DNA of 57,423 nt from Streptosporangium subroseum (lineage in GTDB: Bacteria; Actinomycetota; Actinomycetes; Streptosporangiales; Streptosporangiaceae): NCBI RefSeq assembly GCF_900188345.1, contig NZ_FZOD01000063.1, forward strand, positions 1 to 57,423. Direction: 5' to 3'. Positions 50,142 to 57,423 of the stretch are shown here, in pieces. The notes under the pieces were generated by a model, which searched no databases, was not told the DNA's origin, and saw only the letters and a list, made by a program, of their open reading frames with translations. Within the stretch, counting starts at the first letter, position 1. The number at the start of each line of letters is the position of its first letter. Made by a program: the position numbers and the translations under genes.

Positions 50142-52673
50142 TTACCGGTTGGGGGATGCGACGTGAACGGCGGTGTCGACCCAGTCGACGTGCACGCCGA
50201 TGTCGTCCGGAGCCACGGTTTCGCTGCGCAGGCACAGGGTCTGGGTACCTGAGATGTCCAGGCTGAAGGTCGTGACGGGCTTCCCCGCCTCGACGACGGC
50301 GGTGAAAAGCTCGTGGTCGTCCGCGAGGACGCTCACCCTGGCGCTGCCGGTCGACTCGTCGTCGACCCCGACCGCGCCGGTGAACGTCTCCGCGCGCCCG
50401 CCGAGGTGGAAGCGCGCCTCCGAGTACGGCGCCGTGCCGAGGCCGCGTTCGAATCCCGTGCCCGCGACGCGCATGGGCCGGCCGTCGCCGGGGTTGCCCG
50501 CCCCGTTCGACTGGTCACGCTCGACGGGCCCGTCGTCGTTGACAAACGCGATCATCGGCAGGTCCGGCAGCTCGTACGTGCCGGGGGTCATGGGGCGCAC
50601 GACGCGCGCGTGCGAGACCACGGGGACCACGCCGTCGCCGTCCCGCTCGACCGTCACGACCCCGAGCCGGCCGGGTCGCAGCGAGCGATCGGGACGGACG
50701 GCCCAGCCCGTCTCGCCGACGCGCTCGGCGGACCAGCCCGCCGGGAGGCGCAGCCGGGCGTCGGCGTCGGTCGTCACGGACGCGGTCCCGTCCGCTCCGA
50801 TCTCGGTGACGGCCGGGTGCACGACCGGTGCGGGAAGGCGCGGCCGGGGCGCGGCCCGGAACAGGTCCGCGTCCGCCGGCGCCACGATGGCGACAAAGCC
50901 GCCGTCCCGGGCGACCGCGACGTCGATCGCGTCCGTGGCGGTCGTGGTCGTCTCCGCGAGTCCGGTCGCCGGCACCTCGCCGGACGTCGGCGACGCGTCG
51001 CCGACGATCCACACCCGGGCGTCCGGCCCCGTCCCGAGCTCGCCGAACGGCACGCGGATCGTGCGCGCGTCCCCGGTGGCGATGCCGCCCACGAACCAGC
51101 GGTCGCCCGCCCGGCGGGCGATGACGGCGTGGCTGTCGGGGTCGCCCGCCAGCAGCGTCGTCTCCTCCCAGACCGGGGCCAGCTCCGCGAGGAACCGGGC
51201 CGCGAGCGGGCGTGAGGCATAGGCGTCGACGTGGTCGGCGAAGTGGGTGATCCCGCATTCGAACGCGACCGAGAGTCCGAGCTCGTGGCCGTCGCTGGTC
51301 GTACGGTTCGCGGCGCCGAACGCGACCGGCGTGGCGTCCATCGCGCCGACGATGTTGCGGGTGAACGGCTGGATGACGTTGTGGGACGCCGTGAGGGCCT
51401 GGTTCTCGAAGAACACGTAGTACTCGGCGCCGCGGATCGCCTCGTACCCGATCACCTGGGGGAACGTGCGCGCCCAGCCGCGCGGGATGACCGAACCGTG
51501 GAAGTTCACCATGAGGCCGAGCCGGGCGGTTTCCATGAGGACCGTGTCGTACCAGCGGTAACGGTCCTTCGACTCCGACTCCATGAAGTCGACCTTGATG
51601 CCGGCGACGCCCCAGGAGCGCCACAGTGCCAGCTTCCGCAGGTCCTCCGGGCTGTTGAGGTCGCGCCAGATGGTCCAGAGATGAACCTGGACTCCCCGGC
51701 GGCTCGCATAGGCGACGATCTCCGGCACCCAGGTCTCCTCCCATCCGCAGTCGATGAGCAGGTGCTCCCAGCCGAGGTCGGCGGCGACGTCCACGAAGTG
51801 CTTCTGCCGCTCCAGCTGCGCGCCCGAGTAGAAGTCGGACCACCACGACCAGGCGGCGCGACCCGGCCGGACCCAGGTCGCGTCCTCCAGGTCGGGCGAG
51901 ACGGCCGGCGCCAGCTCGTCGACGAGCAGCGAGGACACGAGCTGGGGCAGCGTTCCGACGAGGATGACGCGCCACGGCGTGACGACGCCGCGGGCGACCT
52001 CGACGCTGTCGTCGGCGAGGGCGAACCGCAGCGTCCGGCGGCCGTCCGCGTCCGGCTCGCTCGCCTCGGCGTGCGCGCCGGTGAAGCGCCCGTCGATCCC
52101 CGATTCGGTGATCAGGATGTGTGTCGTCGCGTCGAGGCGGGTGAGGAACGGGAATCCGTACGCGCCGCTCGCCAGCTCGGCGGTGTCCGCCCCGAAGCGG
52201 GGCGTCTCGTACCAGGTCTGGTAGTCGAGCACCCAGCTCCTCGACCCGGCGGGAAGCGTGACGGCGGTACGGTCCCCGGTGACACGGGCGGTTCCGTCGA
52301 GGGTGGGCATCGCGTAGCGGATCCCGACGCCGTCACGCGCGACCCGCAGAACGGCCTGCCACTCAACGCCGTCGGCCTCGCGGAAGGTGTGCACGCTTTC
52401 GTGGTGCTCGTAGTCGTGTTCTCCGGCGGATTTGCCGGAACGGAGGCTCATCCGGTCGCGAATCATGCGATCCGAGACGTGTACGAGTTCCGCGTTGATG
52501 CCGAGCTCTCTGCCGTCGATCACGAACCCGAGCGGAATCCGGTCCAGGACGATCTCGTCGTTCCAGGCGACGGTCAGCTGCACGCCCGTGTCCGCGTTCC
52601 GGACCTGAGCGCTCACCGCACCTGTGCTCGTCGCGGGGCGGGGGCGTACCTCGTCGCTCAACACGTTCTCCAT
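50142..52673 (-). CDS. cytoplasmic GH97 glycosidase with C-terminal NPCBM-like module
   Basis: This 843-residue protein has a GH97 N-terminal domain (~20-265), a catalytic barrel (~266-560: WVRPGRAAWSWWSDF, HLLIDCGWEE, GIKVDF with Asp362, GYEAIRGAEYY with Glu411/Glu417) and a C-terminal ~140 residues (VNDDGPVERDQSNGAG, GFERGLGTAPYSEARFHLGG) of the NPCBM carbohydrate-binding type. The Asp in KVDF fits the retaining alpha-galactosidase branch of GH97. No signal peptide is visible, so unlike most GH97 it should act inside the cell on imported sugar. ATG 52673 has GAAGG upstream. It is the first gene of the transport operon. Confidence 0.88.
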   Translation of the reverse strand: MENVLSDEVRPRPATSTGAVSAQVRNADTGVQLTVAWNDEIVLDRIPLGFVIDGRELGINAELVHVSDRMIRDRMSLRSGKSAGEHDYEHHESVHTFREADGVEWQAVLRVARDGVGIRYAMPTLDGTARVTGDRTAVTLPAGSRSWVLDYQTWYETPRFGADTAELASGAYGFPFLTRLDATTHILITESGIDGRFTGAHAEASEPDADGRRTLRFALADDSVEVARGVVTPWRVILVGTLPQLVSSLLVDELAPAVSPDLEDATWVRPGRAAWSWWSDFYSGAQLERQKHFVDVAADLGWEHLLIDCGWEETWVPEIVAYASRRGVQVHLWTIWRDLNSPEDLRKLALWRSWGVAGIKVDFMESESKDRYRWYDTVLMETARLGLMVNFHGSVIPRGWARTFPQVIGYEAIRGAEYYVFFENQALTASHNVIQPFTRNIVGAMDATPVAFGAANRTTSDGHELGLSVAFECGITHFADHVDAYASRPLAARFLAELAPVWEETTLLAGDPDSHAVIARRAGDRWFVGGIATGDARTIRVPFGELGTGPDARVWIVGDASPTSGEVPATGLAETTTTATDAIDVAVARDGGFVAIVAPADADLFRAAPRPRLPAPVVHPAVTEIGADGTASVTTDADARLRLPAGWSAERVGETGWAVRPDRSLRPGRLGVVTVERDGDGVVPVVSHARVVRPMTPGTYELPDLPMIAFVNDDGPVERDQSNGAGNPGDGRPMRVAGTGFERGLGTAPYSEARFHLGGRAETFTGAVGVDDESTGSARVSVLADDHELFTAVVEAGKPVTTFSLDISGTQTLCLRSETVAPDDIGVHVDWVDTAVHVASPNR

Positions 52674-52709
52674 CGGAAGCCTTCGGATTGTTCAAGTGGC
52701 GATAAACCG

Positions 52710-52720
52710 CCGTTCAACGG
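52710..52720. promoter_or_regulatory. palindrome upstream of the transport operon
   Basis: CCGTT-C-AACGG is a perfect 5-bp inverted repeat 37 nt upstream of the GH97 start, next to GGCG...CGCC. It is a candidate operator for the transport operon. No copy is evident upstream of the galactonate operon, so the two may not share this site. Confidence 0.4.
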
Positions 52721-52795
52721 TGACGCTATAGGTCGCGTCCCCCTTGGTCACATGGGCCTTCATAGTTGAGGGATGGACGATCCGACGATTCGGGA

Positions 52796-52823
52796 CCGGG
52801 TGGCGTCCGCAGAGGCCACCCGG
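52796..52823 (-). terminator. terminator after the secreted GH97 gene
   Basis: CCGGGTGGC (52796-52804) / GCCACCCGG (52815-52823) with a 10-nt loop lies 9 nt downstream of the secreted GH97 stop on the minus strand. It separates that gene from the transport operon promoter. Confidence 0.75.
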
Positions 52824-52831
52824 CCCCGGAC

Positions 52832-55453
52832 TCACATCACGACGTCCAGCGAGTCAACCGTCACCGCCGCCCCGGACGCGTCCTTGATCAGGATGGTGTT
52901 GGCGCCGGAGCCCAGGGGGAGCCCGACGGTCGCGGTGGCGAGGGCGTCGCCGCCGCCGGTCCCGTGGAGCGCGACCGTGACCGGGGTTCCCCCGTTGACC
53001 GTCACCTTGATCGACGCGGCCGCGGCCGACGCGTAGTGGATCCGCACCGTCTTGTTGCCACTCGACGCGGCCTGGAACGGCACCGACAGCGAGCCGGCCG
53101 CGAGACCGGACACCCCGGTGCCACCCGTGCATTGCGAGCACGCGTCCAGGGCGGCACCGCCCGCCCGGGTGTTCGCCGCCGCCTCGGCCTCGACCGTACG
53201 CGCGATCGTCAGCGCGTCGATGTCCGGCGAGAAGGCGCTCGCGTTCAGGAATGTGACGGTGTTCGCGCCGGCGTTGAGCGGCACGTCGAGCGACCGCTTG
53301 CCCACGTGCTCCCATCCACCGGAGTCCTTGACGTTCTCCGTCGATACGGCGGCGCCGTTCACCCTGACCTGCACCGACCGCGGGTCGCCGGAAGTGTAGG
53401 TGAAGGTCAGCCTGTGCGTGCCCGCGGTCGCGGCCATCACATTGTTGAACTGTACGGAGCCGCCGGATCCGATGTTTCCGACCTTCTGCCCGCCCGAACA
53501 TCCCTTGCACGCCTGCACACCGGCACCGCCGCCGCGCGTGTTGGAGGCGCTCTCCGCCTCGTACCGCGCGTCACCGGATCCGATCATCGCCAGAGGCTTC
53601 TTGGAGATGTGCACGGAGACCCCGCCTGCGGCGATCATCGGCAGCGAGAGCGTGGTCGCGCTCGTGACGGCCTGCGTCGAGACGGTGATCCTCCCCGCGC
53701 CGTTGTCCGAGAAGATCGTCGCCGTGTGGGTACCGGAGCCGAGGAACGACAGGGGAACCGTGGCGGTCCTGGCCGGTGACGTCATCGCGCCGACGAACCA
53801 GTCGTCGCCCGACCGGCGTGCGACCGTGATGTGGTCTCCGGGGAAGCCTTCGACGACCTTCGTCTCGTCCCACGTCGTCGGCAGCGCGCGCATCAGCCAG
53901 CGGCCGTCCCACTGCTCGTAGGCCGCGGCCGAATCCGCGTAGTTGACCATCGCGGAGGTGAACACGACCGCCTGCGCGAGCGTGTGACCCTGCGTGAGGA
54001 TCGACGCGTTCTCCGAGATCATCGTGGGTGTGTAGTCCATTCCGCCGAGCATGTTGCGGATGAACGGATAGGTCACGTCCTGGCGGGCGGTGGTGGGGGG
54101 CGGGTACAGGTAGTGCTCGGTGCCGGCCACGGCCTCCGAGGTCACCAGCCACGGCCAGCTGCGATTCTCACCACCCGGCTTGGTGCTGCCGTGGAAGTTG
54201 AGCATCATCTGGTGGTTCGCCGCCGCCTGGCCGATCGACTGGTACCAGCCCATCGACTCCTTCGAGTCGCTGAGGAAGAAGTCCACCTTGAGGCCGTCGA
54301 TGCCGTAGCTCTTGTGCTCGGCCATCAGGGCCTCCGCGGCGGCCGGGTCGGCGAAGGGTTCGGCGTTGACCCAGGCGAACATGCCCACCCCGCGCTGCCT
54401 GGCATAGGCCGCGATCACCGGCAGGTCGGTCGACCGGTTGTAGCAGCAGTCCATGGTCACGTACTCGAAGCCCATGGACTCGGCGAAGTCGACGTACTCC
54501 CTCTGCTTGTCGAGGTCGCTCGCACTGTCCTCGTCCGCGTACCACGACCACGCGGCGCGCCCCGGGCGGACCCACGAGGAGTCCGCCGTCGCCGGCGGGT
54601 TCAGGTTCTGCACCAGGTCCGAGTTGTAGAGCGTGTCGAGGTCGCCCGCGATGATCGCCGCGCGCCAGGGCGTCTCGAACGGGTACGTCGTCGAGATCGG
54701 GAACGCCTGGTCCGGCGTCCGCTTCAGGTTCAGCAGCCCGTCACCCGCACCGCTGCCCTTCAGCAGCGACGGGACGTAGGAGGCGTTCGCGTTCACCACC
54801 TGCGCCTCGGTGATGACCGTGAAGTAGTCGTTGTCGTCGATCGACGCCAGCAGCGGCATCGTGAGCTCCGTACCGGAGTTCAGCTGGGACGCGTTCCTGT
54901 ACGTGTAGTCCTGCTCGTAGTTCGCGTTCCACGGAGCCGCCCATCCACCGGTCGTCGTCGGCAGGCGGAATCCACCGGTCTCGTCCGTGATCGACACCGA
55001 CCCGCTTCCCGGCAACCGGTACCGGTAGGCGATGCCGTCGTCGTAGGCGCGGACCACCAGTTCGAGCGTCCGCCCGCTCTTGGAGTACCGCAGGGTCAGC
55101 TCGTTCGCATGATCGCGGTACGACGGCTTCGTTCCCGCCGGCAGCGAATAGGCGGTGTCGATCGCCGTACGCGTCTCGCTGACGTAGCTGAGCCCGGACC
55201 GCAGATCGACCGCCGAGGTGGCGATGCCCAGGGGAGAGCTCCCGAAGATCGACGTGGCTCCCGCCGTCACCGCGAACGTCAGCGCGCCTCCCGTCTGCTC
55301 GGTGACGGAGAAGGAGATCTGCCCGTTCGGGGAGCTCACGCTGTGCGTTGTGAGGGCGAGCGCGGGGGTCGCCGCGAGGAGGGAGAGGAGCATCCCCAGT
55401 GCGGCGACGGCGGCTAACAGGCGCGGACGTCGTCGCCCGGTTCTTCGCGACAT
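52832..55453 (-). CDS. secreted GH97 glycosidase with two CBM35-like modules
   Basis: This 873-residue protein has a signal peptide (~1-33, basic RRTGRRRPR then LLSLLAATPALAL), a GH97 domain (~35-615: VSSPNGQISFSVTEQ, SSWVRPGRAAWSWYADEDS, YVTMDCCY, GLKVDFFLSDSKE, TSEAVAGTEHY) and two beta-sandwich modules (~620-745 starting YEAESASNTRGGGA and ~748-873 starting VEAEAAANTRAGGA) of CBM35/CBM6 type. Each module carries a Cys pair (CKGCSGG, CSQCTGG). The KVDF Asp suggests a retaining alpha-galactosidase. It would release galactose or oligosaccharides outside the cell for the importer. ATG 55453 follows GGAGG. Confidence 0.9.
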   Translation of the reverse strand: MSRRTGRRRPRLLAAVAALGMLLSLLAATPALALTTHSVSSPNGQISFSVTEQTGGALTFAVTAGATSIFGSSPLGIATSAVDLRSGLSYVSETRTAIDTAYSLPAGTKPSYRDHANELTLRYSKSGRTLELVVRAYDDGIAYRYRLPGSGSVSITDETGGFRLPTTTGGWAAPWNANYEQDYTYRNASQLNSGTELTMPLLASIDDNDYFTVITEAQVVNANASYVPSLLKGSGAGDGLLNLKRTPDQAFPISTTYPFETPWRAAIIAGDLDTLYNSDLVQNLNPPATADSSWVRPGRAAWSWYADEDSASDLDKQREYVDFAESMGFEYVTMDCCYNRSTDLPVIAAYARQRGVGMFAWVNAEPFADPAAAEALMAEHKSYGIDGLKVDFFLSDSKESMGWYQSIGQAAANHQMMLNFHGSTKPGGENRSWPWLVTSEAVAGTEHYLYPPPTTARQDVTYPFIRNMLGGMDYTPTMISENASILTQGHTLAQAVVFTSAMVNYADSAAAYEQWDGRWLMRALPTTWDETKVVEGFPGDHITVARRSGDDWFVGAMTSPARTATVPLSFLGSGTHTATIFSDNGAGRITVSTQAVTSATTLSLPMIAAGGVSVHISKKPLAMIGSGDARYEAESASNTRGGGAGVQACKGCSGGQKVGNIGSGGSVQFNNVMAATAGTHRLTFTYTSGDPRSVQVRVNGAAVSTENVKDSGGWEHVGKRSLDVPLNAGANTVTFLNASAFSPDIDALTIARTVEAEAAANTRAGGAALDACSQCTGGTGVSGLAAGSLSVPFQAASSGNKTVRIHYASAAAASIKVTVNGGTPVTVALHGTGGGDALATATVGLPLGSGANTILIKDASGAAVTVDSLDVVM

Positions 55454-55656
55454 TTCGCCTCCATTTTACTGGGTGGACCGGTCCTAACTAGACATATCCA
55501 CTCGGGTGAGGCAAAACTATGGGCCCAGCTGAACGTGGTCGGAATGGTGGAATCTGTGGATTGGCTGGACATTCCGACTAATTCAGCCGCGGGCTCTGGG
55601 AGGAATCCGGCGCCCCCGGGACTGCGGGCGTACATCACAGCGATTACGGTCGAGGT
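55454..55656. promoter_or_regulatory. divergent promoter region of secreted GH97 and aldo/keto reductase
   Basis: The 10-bp perfect palindrome GGACCGGTCC (55475-55484) lies 22 nt upstream of the GH97 start and is followed by an AT-rich section. It is a candidate operator. The rest, up to the reductase ATG, holds GAGGT (55651-55655) and no further clear site. Confidence 0.45.
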
Positions 55657-56715
55657 ATGGACTATCGCAGCCTTGGACGTACCGGTATGCAAGTCAGCCC
55701 GCTGTGCCTGGGAGCCATGATGTTCGGCGCCTGGGGCGAACCGGACCACGACACCTCGATCAAGATCATCCACCGGGCACTGGATGCCGGAATCAACTTC
55801 ATCGACACCGCTGACGTGTACTCGCAGGGCGAATCGGAGACGATCGTCGGCAAGGCACTGGCGAACGGCCGTCGCGACGAGGTCATCCTGGCGACGAAAT
55901 TCCACGGGCAGATGGGCGTGGCCCCGGGCCAGACCGGCGGCGGCGATCCGAACAAACGCGGTAACTCGCGGCGCTGGATCATCCAGGAAGTGGAGAACAG
56001 CCTGCGCCGTCTCAACACGGACTGGATCGACCTCTACCAGGTGCACCGGCCGGACCGGGACACCGCGATCGACGAGACCCTTTCGGCACTGACAGACCTG
56101 CAGCGCCAGGGCAAGATCCGCGCGTTCGGTTCCTCGACCTTCCCCGCCCACGAGGTCGTCGAGGCGCAGTGGACCGCGCGGGATCGCGGGCTCAGTCCGT
56201 TTGTCACCGAGCAGCCGCCGTACTCGATCCTGGTCCGCGCGATCGAGGCGGACCTGCTGCCGGTGACCCAGCGCTACGACATGGGCGTCCTGCCGTGGAG
56301 TCCGTTGGCCGGCGGCTGGCTGACGGGCCGCTACCGCAAGGGGCAGCAGATACCGGCCTCGCGTCGTGCCGAGCGCATGCCGGCCCGCTACGACCTGTCC
56401 GATCCGGACAACCAGCGGAAGCTGGAAGCCGCTGACGCACTGGCGGTGGTGGCCGAGAACGCCGGTATGTCCCTGGTCCACATGGCAGTGGCCTTTGTGC
56501 TGCAGCACCCCGCGGTGACCGCGCCGATCATCGGACCGCGCACGATGGAACAGCTGGAATCACAACTCGGCGCCGTCGACGTCACCCTCACCACCGATGT
56601 ACTGGACGAGATCGACAAAATCGTCCCGCCCGGCGTCACCCTCGCACGCGCGGACCGAGGCTACGTGCCGCCGGCACTCCAGGACCCCTTCCTGCGCAGG
56701 CGCCGTACGAGCTGA
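55657..56715 (+). CDS. aldo/keto reductase
   Basis: This 352-residue protein has the AKR barrel with MDYRSLGRTGMQVSPLCLGAMMFGAW, FIDTADVYSQGESE (catalytic Asp/Tyr), ATKFHGQMG (Lys), YQVHRPD (His) and a C-terminal cofactor segment (AFVLQHPAVTAPIIGPRTMEQL). It belongs to the YghZ/Kvbeta-like group that reduces aldehydes with NADPH. The start is ATG 55657. A role with galactose or derived aldehydes is suggested only by position next to the glycosidase. Confidence 0.92.
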   Translation: MDYRSLGRTGMQVSPLCLGAMMFGAWGEPDHDTSIKIIHRALDAGINFIDTADVYSQGESETIVGKALANGRRDEVILATKFHGQMGVAPGQTGGGDPNKRGNSRRWIIQEVENSLRRLNTDWIDLYQVHRPDRDTAIDETLSALTDLQRQGKIRAFGSSTFPAHEVVEAQWTARDRGLSPFVTEQPPYSILVRAIEADLLPVTQRYDMGVLPWSPLAGGWLTGRYRKGQQIPASRRAERMPARYDLSDPDNQRKLEAADALAVVAENAGMSLVHMAVAFVLQHPAVTAPIIGPRTMEQLESQLGAVDVTLTTDVLDEIDKIVPPGVTLARADRGYVPPALQDPFLRRRRTS

Positions 56716-56738
56716 CGCCTGGCCCCGGGGGCGGCACC

Positions 56739-56784
56739 GACCGGCAGAAGCGTCAGCCGAATCGCTGATTGCTTCTGCCGGGTC
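56739..56784. terminator. bidirectional terminator after the aldo/keto reductase
   Basis: CCGGCAGAAGC (56741-56751) / GCTTCTGCCGG (56771-56781) is a perfect 11-bp stem extended by GTCAGC/GCTGAT inside. It lies between the reductase stop (56715) and the convergent secreted-protein gene end (56913). Confidence 0.8.
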
Positions 56785-56840
56785 GTCTTTGGGGCGTTCC
56801 GTCCCGGAAGCGTCGCCGGTGGTTCTGGAGGCGTCGCTGG

Positions 56841-56896
56841 GCTAGGTCACTGAGGGTTGGGTCACTGGGCCAGGTCACTGAGGTTTGCGTCACTGG
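56841..56896. repeat. 28-bp tandem repeat downstream of the secreted-protein gene
   Basis: Two 28-bp units (56841-56868 and 56869-56896) share the AGGTCACTGAGG core and differ at three positions. One degenerate unit is present at the matching position of the remnant (39326-39355), so the array expanded after the duplication or shrank in the remnant. Confidence 0.65.
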
Positions 56897-56912
56897 GCCA
56901 GGCCGCAGCGAT

Positions 56913-57395
56913 TCAGAAGGAGTGGCCGTAGTAGTTGCCCCAGTCGAAGTCGCGGTTGTTGCCCTCGCCGATGTGGGTGCGGAAGCCGTCGAAGCCGCCG
57001 CGGGCGCTGATGTTGAACTTCCACTCGCCGTGACCGCCGGTGGAGAAGCGGCGGGTGTGCCAGCCGCTGTTGTCGTGGTAGCTGAAGTCGACGTAGGTGT
57101 TCTGGCGGTCACGGTCGTGGTCGCGGGCCTCGATGTCGAAGTAGTAGCGACCGCCTGAGTAGTACCAGTAACCCCGGTACTCCGAACGCTCCCCGCGCGA
57201 CTCACCCCGACCGAAGTCGGAGGAGCCGGAGAACTAGTGCTTGGTGTACTGCGCCTGAGAAACCGAAGCCGAACTCGCCGTGGAAGCGGCAGAGGCGGTG
57301 GTGGCGGTGGCGGCCTGGGCGGGGGCGGCGGCGATGCCGGCCGCGAGTGCTCCGGCCAGGGCGGTGCCGACCAGGACGCTGCGAAGCTTGCTCAT
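56913..57395 (-). pseudogene. small secreted-protein gene interrupted by an in-frame TAG
   Basis: From ATG 57395 (AAAGGAAG upstream) the frame encodes a signal peptide (MSKLRSVLVGTALAGALAAG, cleavage near APAQA) and a Ser/Ala/Thr-rich stretch, then TAG at codon 54 (bases 57234-57236 on the plus strand). The same frame continues for 106 codons, rich in Tyr, Trp, Gly, Arg and Asp (GYWYYSGGRYYFDIEARD, SGWHTRRFSTGGHGEWKFN), to TGA 56913. No frameshift is seen. It is either a nonsense pseudogene or, less likely, read through. The family is not recognised. Its 3' end recurs at 39356-39389. Confidence 0.7.
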
Positions 57396-57423
57396 GAGGG
57401 GACTTCCTTTGGGGTGAGGACGC

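Noticed and set aside
53831..55417. A 528-codon plus-strand frame
   Set aside because: It is antisense to the secreted GH97 and rich in Arg, Val and His with no recognisable domain.
39391..56912. Integrative element with its own integrase
   Set aside because: No integrase, excisionase, relaxase or phage gene is found inside the block; only the flanking repeats support mobility.

Overview
The window is a high-GC stretch of actinobacterial chromosome. Evidence is the GC-rich third codon positions, frequent GTG/TTG starts, ATGA/GTGA gene overlaps, and a gene set of soil actinomycete type (Ser/Thr kinases, a SARP/AfsR regulator, many one-component regulators, secreted glycosidases with CBM13/CBM35-like modules). 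A filamentous genus, perhaps in the Streptosporangiaceae, is an inference from gene content; no rRNA or taxonomic marker is present. I saw no tRNA, rRNA, CRISPR array, transposase or integrase.

Left part (1-13.8 kb): the 3' part of a YceI-domain gene, a MarR regulator, an ArsR-MFS efflux operon with a clear operator, an AfsK-like Ser/Thr kinase 3 nt upstream of an AfsR/SARP-NB-ARC-TPR regulator, a lipoprotein and an OmpA-domain protein, a Pro/Thr-rich secreted protein, a WYL regulator divergent from a two-gene unit, and a short-chain dehydrogenase (SDR).

Middle (13.9-38.6 kb): a secreted metallophosphoesterase with a CBM60-like module, a histidine kinase/response regulator pair divergent from an ABC exporter, a LacI regulator next to a secreted GH30-CBM13 glycosidase, an SPFH protein, VOC and SDR genes divergent from TetR, a DinB/maleylpyruvate-isomerase-like protein, a RibD-type reductase, a DUF4232 lipoprotein, a CPBP protease, a hydrolase divergent from an HTH regulator across three 18-bp iterons, a SnoaL protein, and SDR/LysR. 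Two alpha/beta hydrolase paralogues flank a large LuxR (LAL) regulator and a relic of another LuxR gene.

Right part (38.6-57.4 kb): a four-EF-hand protein whose ribosome binding site lies in a hairpin, then a coherent galactose/alpha-galactoside locus. One minus-strand operon (SDR, DgoD-like dehydratase, aldose epimerase, KDPG/KDPGal aldolase, KDG kinase) encodes De Ley-Doudoroff galactose oxidation and is divergent from an AraC regulator. A second operon carries a cytoplasmic GH97, a sugar-binding lipoprotein, two permeases and a GH36 alpha-galactosidase. A secreted GH97 with two CBM35-like modules and an aldo/keto reductase follow. The inferred flow is extracellular cleavage of alpha-galactosides, ABC import, intracellular hydrolysis, then oxidation of galactose to pyruvate and glyceraldehyde 3-phosphate.

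The most unusual observation is that this 17.5-kb block is bracketed by direct repeats. The 3' end and downstream flank of the small secreted-protein gene at the right edge (56823-56946) recur at 39307-39389, directly abutting the stop codon of the last catabolic gene. The right-edge gene itself has an in-frame TAG at codon 54. The block may therefore have been acquired or moved as a unit.
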